DNA of 9,803 nt. It comes from Gammaproteobacteria bacterium. GTDB taxonomy: Bacteria; Pseudomonadota; Gammaproteobacteria; Pseudomonadales; Cellvibrionaceae. The stretch is from assembly GCA_021151835.1 (NCBI GenBank), contig JAGKWO010000078.1, forward strand, positions 1 to 9,803. Direction: 5' to 3'. The notes under the pieces are model-generated. The model made no database searches. It saw only the letters and a list, made by a program, of their open reading frames with translations, and was not told the DNA's origin. Shown here piece after piece: positions 1 through 6,329 of the stretch (positions are counted from its first letter, which is position 1; every line of letters begins with the position of its first letter). A program made the translations under genes and the position numbers.

Positions 1-37
1 AATGGCGCGAACTCACGCGGGGGTTCGAGATAAACAT
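1..37 (-). CDS. Possible 5' end of a further gene, cut by the window edge
   Basis: An ATG at 37-35 is preceded by AAGGAG at 46-41, only three bases from the start codon, which is closer than usual. The frame stays open for 12 codons to the window edge and begins MFISNPRVSSRH. It points the same way as hsdR and would start 122 bp after the hsdR stop codon. I do not recognise the protein. The length is too short to judge coding character, so this could be chance. Confidence 0.22.
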   Translation of the reverse strand, partial: MFISNPRVSSRH

Positions 38-55
38 TCGCTCCTTATACCGATT

Positions 56-159
56 TTGGCGGGCAGATGCCAGCCAATGACAGATTATTACGTTTGCTAA
101 CAATGCTGGGCGCCCAATAAAGCTTACTAGCACACCAGTGCTGCGCTGACAGCAAGTCA
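56..159 (-). other. hsdR 3' flank with three small hairpins
   Basis: Three inverted repeats follow the hsdR stop codon: TGAC/GTCA at 147-150 and 156-159, AGCAC/GTGCT at 129-133 and 138-142, and a longer one at 56-77 with arms TTGGC/GCCAA plus an inner GGCA/TGCC after one mismatch. None has a U-run on the minus-strand transcript, so none is a standard intrinsic terminator. Transcription may therefore run on past the window edge or end by another mechanism. A self-complementary TGGGCGCCCA lies at 108-117. Confidence 0.35.
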
Positions 160-3100
160 TTAAAGCTTGCCGCCCACACCTTTAAACTTCTCTACGAATG
201 CGGCGATCTTTTGAAACACGCTTTGCTTCTTCGTGAGGTATTGGGGATTTAACGGACTCATTTTGGGAAGAATCGCGTTAAGTTCCGTTCCTGCGTCGCT
301 GGCGTACTCCCGTCTAAGGGAGGTTGTTAAATAGCGTCTAGCGGCGTCTTGGTTCAAATTTTCGCTATTAATCAGCTCCTCTGCTTCACGTTGTTGCTCT
401 GCTTGAGCAAAAGCGAAGAAAGCCTCTATAACGTTGGCTTTATCGCCAATCTGGTCAATGTCGGTTTGATTGATGAAGTCTACTACCAAACTCTCTTTAG
501 CCCGGTTGCCGATGCTGGCGCGAATTACGCGGCGCACTTCTTCAACCAAGTCGGCTTTATTTTTGGTTTTCTTGTTGTGCTCGAAAATCAGCTCCAGAAT
601 GTAATCCAGATTGATCTCTTGCGATTTCAACAAATCCACTTCAAACACCACATCATCCCAGTCGATAGTGGATTTTTCTTTTTCTTCGGCTGATTTTTGG
701 CGGCGCTGCCAGTCGCGGATGTCATTGTAAGTTGAACGGTAATCTTGAATTTTACGCTCAGCAGGCAGGCGTATGGTTTGTAGTTCCGCCAGTTTTTCAT
801 CATCCAGGTAGTGCGAAGCCTTAAAAGTCTCAACTGCCTGCGGGTCATTCATATCCAGTTTTTGTAGCGCCTTCAAGCTTGCAAATTCGTCGTAGTTTTG
901 CAGTATGTTTTCTACACGCAGATACTCACCAAAGAGTTTCGCAAAGGCCTTTTTATCGGACTCTTTTTCGATATTGGCAGGATCTGGAAAACGCTGTTCC
1001 AATTCGCTTACTACATCCATAAAACCGCGCCGCGCTTCGCCAGTCACCACATCGGTAAAGCCTTCCATGTATTCTTTATAGCTTTTTTCCAGCACTACGT
1101 TCTTGGTGTTCTTGTCACCAAAGAGCGTGATTGCATCTATGGTTGCTTTTTCCAAATCGCGGAAGGTAACGATATTACCGAAGGTTTTAGTGGCATCGTA
1201 AATGCGATTTGTGCGCGAAAAGGCTTGCATCAAACCGTGGAAACGCAAGTTTTTATCAACAAATAAAGTATTGAGTGTTGGTGCATCAAAGCCGGTAAGG
1301 AACATTCCGACCACAATCAACAGGTCAATTTCCTTGGACTTAACCCGCATGGCTAAATCGCGGTAGTAGTTTTGAAATCCGTTGCTATCCACGCTGAAAT
1401 TGGTTTTAAAAAAAGCGTTGTAGTTAGCAATGGCAGCGCTTAAAAACTCTTTAGCGCTTGAGCTCATGGCAGAAACATCGAAGCCTTCATCGGCAATATC
1501 ACCCACAGCATCCTGCTCTTCATTGGCCGCGAAAGAGAAGATGGTAGCAATTTTCAGCTTTTTATCGTTTTGCGATTGCAGTTGATTCAGTGACTCATAA
1601 AAGAGCTTGGCTGCATCCACACTGCTTACGGCAAACATGGCATTAAAACCCTTAGCATTCGCCTGCAGACGATGAGTTTTCTGGCGATAGTTATTCAGAA
1701 TGTATTGTGAAATTTCTTTAATACGCTCAGGGTGCAACAGGGCTTCTTTGTTTTCGGCGGCAGAAAGCTTTTTCTCGTCCTGCTCGGTCTCGATGGCCTT
1801 AAACTTTGGGCGCACGTCGTTGTAGTCTACTTTGAACTTGAGCACTTTCTCATCACGAATCGCATCAGTAATTACATAAGAATGCAATTCGCGGCCAAAT
1901 ACACTGGCTGTGGTTTCGGCGCCCAGGGCGTTTTGAGGGAAAATAGGTGTTCCGGTAAAACCAAACTGATAAAAGCGTTTGAATTTCTTATTTAGGTTTT
2001 TCTGGGCTTCACCAAATTGGCTGCGGTGGCATTCATCAAAAATAAATACCACTTGCTTATTGTAAATGGGCAGGTCGCTTTCAGTTTTAATCAGGTTATT
2101 GAGTTTTTGAATTGTAGTGACGATGATTTTGTTATCGTCTTTTTCCAAATTGCGCTTAAGGCCGGCCGTGCTTTCAGAACCATTCACGCTATCGGGTGAG
2201 AAGCGTTGGTATTCCTTCATGGTCTGGTAATCCAAGTCCTTTCTGTCCACTACAAAAAATACTTTATCGATGAAATCCAGTTCAGTTGCCAAGCGTGCTG
2301 CTTTAAAGCTTGTTAGGGTTTTGCCTGAGCCTGTTGTATGCCAGATGAAACCGCCACTTTGTGGATTGCTCCAATTTTTGCCCTCATACGAGCTTTTGAT
2401 TTTCCACATAATGCGCTCGGTGGCAGCGATCTGGTAGGGACGCATAACCAACAATGTATCGCTCACATCAAACACTGAGTAGTTCAACAGCACATTTAAC
2501 AGTGTGTGTTTTTGAAAAAAAGTAGCCGTAAAGTCCTTTAAATCTTTAATGAGATTGTTGTCGGCTTTCGCCCAATTCATGGTGAAGTCGAAACTATTTT
2601 TATTGCGCTTGGTGGTATTAGCAAAATAACGGCTGTCGGTACCGTTCGAGATGACAAAAAGTTGTAGATATTTATACAGTGACTGTTCGCTATTAAAGCT
2701 CTCTTTACTGTAGCGGTGCACCTGGTTAAATGCCTCGCGAATCGCCACGCCGCGTTTTTTCAGTTCAACTTGAACCAAAGGCAAACCGTTCACCAAAATG
2801 GTTACGTCATACCGGTTAGCATGGCTGCCGGTTTGCTCAAACTGTTTGATCACCTGTACTTTGTTGCGGGCGATATTTTTCTTATCCAGCAGGTAAATAT
2901 TTTTAATGCGGCCATCGTCAAATACAAAATCATGAATATAGTCATCATGAATTTTGCGGGTTTTCTCGACAATGCTGTCGCTAGGTTTATCTAGGTAGGT
3001 TTCTAAAAAACGCAGCCACTCGCCATCGGTAAACTCGAGGTTATTCAATGCTTGCAGTTGTGTGCGCACGTTTTCCAGCAGGGCTTTATTAGTGTTTAGG

Positions 3101-3258
3101 CCGAGCACGTATTCATAGCCTTGATTCTGCAAGTCTTGAATAAACTCGCGCTCCAAGTCACCTTCGCTCTGGTAACTTTCTTTAACTTCCCATTCTCTCT
3201 TGTATTTATCCAGAACGATAAAGCTGTTGGATTCGGCGATGGTTTTGTAGTCGGTCAT
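160..3258 (-). CDS. hsdR: Type I restriction enzyme R subunit (HsdR), EcoR124I-like type IC
   Basis: This is the motor and nuclease subunit of a type I restriction enzyme; with HsdM and HsdS it pulls in DNA using ATP and cuts away from the recognition site. Of 1032 residues, the N-terminal PD-(D/E)XK nuclease shows D151, E165 and K167 (VELKK). The SF2 motor has Walker A HTTGSGKT at 307-314, DECH at 408-411, TGTP at 435-438, GMFLTGFDAP at 651-660 and QAFSRTNR at 678-685. A helical C-terminal region follows, ending FKGVGGKL. From memory, D151/E165/K167 and the Walker lysine K313 fall at the same numbers as in EcoR124I HsdR (about 1038 residues), so start and length look right. The upstream ribosome site is weak (GGA nine bases before ATG). 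It is last in the operon, with its own leader of about 120 bp. No damage is visible. Confidence 0.98.
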   Translation of the reverse strand: MTDYKTIAESNSFIVLDKYKREWEVKESYQSEGDLEREFIQDLQNQGYEYVLGLNTNKALLENVRTQLQALNNLEFTDGEWLRFLETYLDKPSDSIVEKTRKIHDDYIHDFVFDDGRIKNIYLLDKKNIARNKVQVIKQFEQTGSHANRYDVTILVNGLPLVQVELKKRGVAIREAFNQVHRYSKESFNSEQSLYKYLQLFVISNGTDSRYFANTTKRNKNSFDFTMNWAKADNNLIKDLKDFTATFFQKHTLLNVLLNYSVFDVSDTLLVMRPYQIAATERIMWKIKSSYEGKNWSNPQSGGFIWHTTGSGKTLTSFKAARLATELDFIDKVFFVVDRKDLDYQTMKEYQRFSPDSVNGSESTAGLKRNLEKDDNKIIVTTIQKLNNLIKTESDLPIYNKQVVFIFDECHRSQFGEAQKNLNKKFKRFYQFGFTGTPIFPQNALGAETTASVFGRELHSYVITDAIRDEKVLKFKVDYNDVRPKFKAIETEQDEKKLSAAENKEALLHPERIKEISQYILNNYRQKTHRLQANAKGFNAMFAVSSVDAAKLFYESLNQLQSQNDKKLKIATIFSFAANEEQDAVGDIADEGFDVSAMSSSAKEFLSAAIANYNAFFKTNFSVDSNGFQNYYRDLAMRVKSKEIDLLIVVGMFLTGFDAPTLNTLFVDKNLRFHGLMQAFSRTNRIYDATKTFGNIVTFRDLEKATIDAITLFGDKNTKNVVLEKSYKEYMEGFTDVVTGEARRGFMDVVSELEQRFPDPANIEKESDKKAFAKLFGEYLRVENILQNYDEFASLKALQKLDMNDPQAVETFKASHYLDDEKLAELQTIRLPAERKIQDYRSTYNDIRDWQRRQKSAEEKEKSTIDWDDVVFEVDLLKSQEINLDYILELIFEHNKKTKNKADLVEEVRRVIRASIGNRAKESLVVDFINQTDIDQIGDKANVIEAFFAFAQAEQQREAEELINSENLNQDAARRYLTTSLRREYASDAGTELNAILPKMSPLNPQYLTKKQSVFQKIAAFVEKFKGVGGKL

Positions 3259-3379
3259 TGGTTTGGTTCCAGATATCCATGTGAAACGGCGCGTTACTTA
3301 CCCACAGAGTCATTTTTGCTAGCTTTCTGCAAAAGTGCTGATGCAGTGCTTTTGCGGAAGATGTAACCTACTGTTTTTA
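3259..3379 (-). promoter_or_regulatory. hsdR leader region with hairpin
   Basis: This stretch separates the small repeat-containing frame from hsdR. It carries an inverted repeat at 3329-3355: 7-bp arms GCAAAAG/CTTTTGC, then two mismatches, then 3 more pairs around a 3-base loop. The minus-strand sequence after the hairpin includes GCAGAAAGC (3330-3322), which resembles the 11-bp tandem unit upstream. No U-run follows, so it does not look like an intrinsic terminator. I see no convincing -35/-10 pair. It may limit HsdR translation or mark a processing site, but that is inference. Confidence 0.35.
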
Positions 3380-3469
3380 TTAGGTTTTTTGTTTAATCCT
3401 TTCTGCATCCTTTCTGCATCCTTTCTGCATCCTTTCTGCATCCTTTCTGCATCCTTTCTGCATCCTCAT
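3380..3469 (-). CDS. Possible small repeat protein, 29 codons, coupled to the upstream gene
   Basis: The ATG shares its first base with the stop codon of the AlbA_2 gene (TAATG), a layout typical of translational coupling. The frame begins MRMQKG and ends with IKQKT before TAA at 3382-3380. Its body is two perfect copies of MQKGCRKDAER, because six 11-bp DNA units make 22 codons. The peptide is strongly basic and has one cysteine per repeat. Since 11 is not a multiple of three, gain or loss of one DNA unit would change the reading frame leaving the repeat. I know of no matching family. It may instead be an untranslated minisatellite that happens to stay open, so translation is unproven. Confidence 0.3.
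   Translation of the reverse strand: MRMQKGCRKDAERMQKGCRKDAERIKQKT
3398..3466 (-). repeat. Tandem repeat: six perfect 11-bp units
   Basis: On the minus strand the unit is ATGCAGAAAGG, repeated six times without a mismatch at 3398-3463, with a further three matching bases at 3464-3466. It begins three bases after the stop codon of the AlbA_2 gene and lies upstream of hsdR. Each unit has an ATG and a purine-rich AGAAAGG. Perfect identity among units suggests recent expansion or active slippage, so copy number probably varies between strains. Confidence 0.97.
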
Positions 3470-5127
3470 TATTCCATGAGGCGCCATAGGGGATGACTGC
3501 GTGTACCGGTGTTTATGATGCGATTGCTCCGCCTTAACTTGGTGAGCAGATTTCCAATTTTGTCTTCCTTTTGTTGTTCACTCAGCGCATCGCTCAGTTT
3601 GTCCGTTAATAGTTTATTGATCTCGGTGCGATCTGCCTGACCAAACTGCTTAAGGTAATCGGTCAGCAATTTTGCGTAAAACTCATCATCTTGAGCGCGG
3701 GTACGGATGTAATCGGCTTTGCTGGCTGTGACATCGGCAACCAGGGCAGACACATGAAAGTTGGGTTTGCGCCCCTCAATTAACCCAGCTTTACGTAAGC
3801 GGCTAGCGGCCTCGTCTGGAATGGAAAGCTTTTTTTGTACACGGTCGAGCGTCAGTACATCAATCAAGGGCAGGTCAGTTTTTTGGATCAATAACCGGCT
3901 GTAGGCAGGGTCAACAACGCCACCATAAAGAGTCATTTTTACCGCGTTGGATTGGCCTAGATCGTAATCTGGCAAGGGGAAATAGCGTTGTGCTTGACCT
4001 CTATAAATTAAATGAATGCCATAGCCCATGGTATCGATCATATTCAGCTCGGCCATTGCCTGAGTCAGGAATGGGTTGCGATACCGGCGTGGTGTTTTAT
4101 CGCCCTGAATATATTCATCGGGCTGGCCTTCAAAAAAGCTACCTTCATTTTCAAAGAGCAATCGGTCGGGTTGCTCGGTCACCACTACACGCCCATTGCG
4201 AGCATAGTCCTGGTGCGCAATGCAGTTGTGCAGAGCCTCGAGCACTAGCTTTTGGTTGTATTTGGAAACTTCGATGGGGATTAATTCATCCTGCGGCAAA
4301 ATACGCAATTGAATATTACGAATTCGCTGATAGAGCAATGTCGTGCTAAGTAAAAAAGGTGGGCCAAAGTGTTCATAGGCACGCTCTTGGCCTTCCAGCT
4401 TCCAGGTCAACTGCGCTGGGTGCGGCAACAGAAAATAAGCCGACTCCGCTTTACCCAGCAACAAGAGTGCCGTGCGCGTTATTTGCCCGTTTTGGGTAAG
4501 GCGGGCGCGATCCAAAAACGTGGTTAGCGGCCAATTCATGACCTCATCGTTCGCAAAACGGTTAGCGTATTTTTGCGCAAAAGATTCCCGCGCTCTGCGT
4601 ACCGCTGTCTCGTCCAAATCATTCAGTGTCGCGCCCGCAATGATTTGCGCTGTCCAATCTTGCTGCAGGGTTTGCTGACGAATTTCGTCGAGTTTATCTA
4701 ACCCCAAGGAGACGCGGCTTTCGCCCGCACGAGCGTAGTAATGTCCCTTCCATGCGATTGGAATACCACGCGGAGCGGCAGGAATTTCAAACAATACCAC
4801 GCGCCCTTGCGGATGATTGAATACATGAATTTCACGCAGGGTAATACTCGGCTCAGTGGCTTGGGCGATTTGGTTCTTTAAACTGTGTAACCGCTCTGTT
4901 TCCATTCGGTAATCGCTACCTACCACAGTGCGAGTTTTATTATTCACACCAAATACCAACCAAGCGCGCTCTGCATTGCGTAAGTTCGCTTCATTACTGA
5001 GTGCAGAAAAATACTCACCGATTTTATCGGTATCATAATCATTACCTGCTTGCTTGAATTCCACCACTTCGTTTTCCCAAGTGGCAATCAATTGCTCAAG
5101 CAAACTATTTAATTCTGCTGGGGTCAC
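3469..5127 (-). CDS. AlbA_2/Schlafen-type protein with GHKL-like ATP-binding region, R-M associated
   Basis: This 552-residue protein is of the kind usually named ATP-binding or putative DNA/RNA-binding protein. An AlbA_2 (Schlafen core) domain spans about 18-140, with E18, E23 and K25 (ENEVVEFK) and the later strand LVFGVNN at 57-63. A middle region has an N-box-like EALHNCIAHQDY at 297-308 and AELNMIDTMGYGIHLIY at 359-375, as in the HATPase_c_4 domains that follow AlbA_2. The C-terminal part (about 485-545) looks like a winged helix. The start is GTG: it overlaps the hsdS stop by 4 bp (GTGA) and has GAGG seven bases upstream at 5138-5135. Similar genes are often found inside type I loci, where a regulatory or extra defence role has been suspected. 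Its true substrate is unknown. Confidence 0.85.
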   Translation of the reverse strand: MTPAELNSLLEQLIATWENEVVEFKQAGNDYDTDKIGEYFSALSNEANLRNAERAWLVFGVNNKTRTVVGSDYRMETERLHSLKNQIAQATEPSITLREIHVFNHPQGRVVLFEIPAAPRGIPIAWKGHYYARAGESRVSLGLDKLDEIRQQTLQQDWTAQIIAGATLNDLDETAVRRARESFAQKYANRFANDEVMNWPLTTFLDRARLTQNGQITRTALLLLGKAESAYFLLPHPAQLTWKLEGQERAYEHFGPPFLLSTTLLYQRIRNIQLRILPQDELIPIEVSKYNQKLVLEALHNCIAHQDYARNGRVVVTEQPDRLLFENEGSFFEGQPDEYIQGDKTPRRYRNPFLTQAMAELNMIDTMGYGIHLIYRGQAQRYFPLPDYDLGQSNAVKMTLYGGVVDPAYSRLLIQKTDLPLIDVLTLDRVQKKLSIPDEAASRLRKAGLIEGRKPNFHVSALVADVTASKADYIRTRAQDDEFYAKLLTDYLKQFGQADRTEINKLLTDKLSDALSEQQKEDKIGNLLTKLRRSNRIINTGTRSHPLWRLME

Positions 5128-6329
5128 GCCGCCACCTCTTCCACTTTCGGAAAACTCAACAACAACTCGCGATAATACTCGTATTGCTTCTGGCGTAATT
5201 CGATTTCGCGGGGTAAGCCTTCGGTGATAGAGCAGGTGAGTACGTGGAATCTATCCAATATTTCTACTATTCGCTTTTTTGCTTCCGGTGAAGGGTTTGG
5301 AATTTTTATACTGTTTAAATTTTTCTGATTTAATTTTGGTTGAGCGGCGCCAGATATATAGGGAGATAGATCAATACTATTTAAATAGTATTCAACATAT
5401 CTTCGCTCAGCATAAGTTTCAAATTTGAGTACATGGGCGTGATTATTAACCCAACTTTTTCCACTAATACTAAAGGCTATCGGTGTATTCCTTGCCACCA
5501 AATTGGCGCCATCTTCAGATACCAATAAAAAATCACCATCAAAAATATAGTCCTTTACATAGTCAACAATTCCAGACGCACCGTAATACGGAATATCCCC
5601 AGTCTCACGTAAGCCGCTAGTCACCGGCTTACGCATTGAATCAAGATTCTCCGCAAGTTTATCCAATGTCTTCCACTCCACCTCCCCCTCTTCAAAACTC
5701 AACAACTTATCGCGATAGTAGTTGTATTGTTTTTTGCGTGCGGTAAGCTCGGCGGTAAGCTCGGCGGTATGGGCGGTAAACGCGTCTAAAATGCGGACGA
5801 TTTCGGCTTGGATTTCTAGTGATTTTTTTGGGTTTTCTGGGCAGGGGATGGGGATTTCGAACTGTTTTAGCTTTGCTAGACCAATTATGCCCATCCCTCC
5901 ATTTTTATTGGCGTTTTCAATGCACCACTTTCCGAATTTAAAGAAATAGTGAAATATAAATTTCACGTTAATCTTGTCACGATAGGCATTGGAAACAGAA
6001 AAGCTGGTTATTTGTTGATTGGTTAAGAATGGGACCTCAATAAGTGCGTGTTCGCCAATTGTTGCTGTTGTGGACATTATTAGAGAGTTAGCGGGAACAA
6101 GCCCCCCTTTTACTGCAGATACAGAAACACTTTGAATGGCTGTTTTAAGGACCCTACCGTTCGCACGAATGTCCTCCATTCGGAACCAAGGGACTTCCCC
6201 CGTAGTCCAGTATTCAGGAATTGCTTTGGAAGGTGTGTATCCGTTTTTTAGATCAAAAAGCTCACCAATAGCCTTCCACTCCATCTCAACCCCATCCAAC
6301 AATTTTTCCATAAACTTTAAATTATTCAT
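5124..6329 (-). CDS. hsdS: Type I R-M specificity subunit S (HsdS), type IC
   Basis: HsdS reads the bipartite DNA target and holds two HsdM subunits. The 401 residues follow the usual pseudo-symmetric order: first target-recognition domain about 18-160, central helical spacer about 168-210, second recognition domain about 218-345, distal helices about 347-390. The spacer holds TAELTAELTA at 188-197, as in EcoR124I. KQYNYYRDKLLSF (200-212) is echoed by KQYEYYRELLLSF (381-393), and the entry motif GVEMEWK by GEVEWK. The second recognition domain has the common IPYYGASGIVDYV pattern. The frame is open to 6458, but I chose the ATG at 6329: it has AAGGAG six bases upstream and starts MNNLKFMEKLLDGVE, the family's normal N-terminus, whereas the longer start would run 137 bp into the upstream gene. 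The target sequence cannot be read from this. Confidence 0.96.
   Translation of the reverse strand: MNNLKFMEKLLDGVEMEWKAIGELFDLKNGYTPSKAIPEYWTTGEVPWFRMEDIRANGRVLKTAIQSVSVSAVKGGLVPANSLIMSTTATIGEHALIEVPFLTNQQITSFSVSNAYRDKINVKFIFHYFFKFGKWCIENANKNGGMGIIGLAKLKQFEIPIPCPENPKKSLEIQAEIVRILDAFTAHTAELTAELTARKKQYNYYRDKLLSFEEGEVEWKTLDKLAENLDSMRKPVTSGLRETGDIPYYGASGIVDYVKDYIFDGDFLLVSEDGANLVARNTPIAFSISGKSWVNNHAHVLKFETYAERRYVEYYLNSIDLSPYISGAAQPKLNQKNLNSIKIPNPSPEAKKRIVEILDRFHVLTCSITEGLPREIELRQKQYEYYRELLLSFPKVEEVAA
5151..5195 (-). repeat. Internal hsdS repeat, distal copy
   Basis: This is the partner of the segment at 5694-5738 and encodes the last conserved helix of HsdS (KQYEYYRELLLSF and neighbouring residues). 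The two copies bracket the second recognition domain. Confidence 0.8.
5694..5738 (-). repeat. Internal hsdS repeat, central copy
   Basis: This segment encodes the end of the central conserved helix of HsdS. It matches the copy near the 3' end of the gene (5151-5195) at 36 of 45 positions. Such repeats reflect the duplicated origin of HsdS and could support recombination that swaps the second recognition domain between them. Confidence 0.8.
5740..5769 (-). repeat. 12-bp direct repeat encoding TAEL in the HsdS spacer
   Basis: Two perfect 12-bp units (5740-5751 and 5752-5763, GCGGTAAGCTCG on the plus strand) and the first six bases of a third (5764-5769) encode TAELTAELTA. In the EcoR124 system, as known from published work, two units specify a six-base gap in the recognition sequence and three units a seven-base gap. 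This allele has two full units, matching EcoR124I. Confidence 0.93.

Noticed and set aside
36..54. TATAAG as a -10 box for a gene at the left edge
   Set aside because: It overlaps the AAGGAG ribosome site, so a transcript starting from it would lack that site, and no -35 element lies at 16-18 bp.
3329..3355. Intrinsic terminator before hsdR
   Set aside because: The stem has two central mismatches and no U-run follows on either strand.
3365..3386. Plus-strand terminator (AACCTA/TAGGTT arms followed by T residues)
   Set aside because: The stem is short and weak, and there is no plus-strand gene for it to end.
3398..3466. CRISPR array
   Set aside because: The units are 11 bp and directly adjacent, with no spacers and no cas genes nearby; this is a simple tandem repeat.
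349..4349. Plus-strand frames of 60-122 codons opposite hsdR and the AlbA_2 gene
   Set aside because: They are antisense shadows of well-supported genes with no domains of their own.
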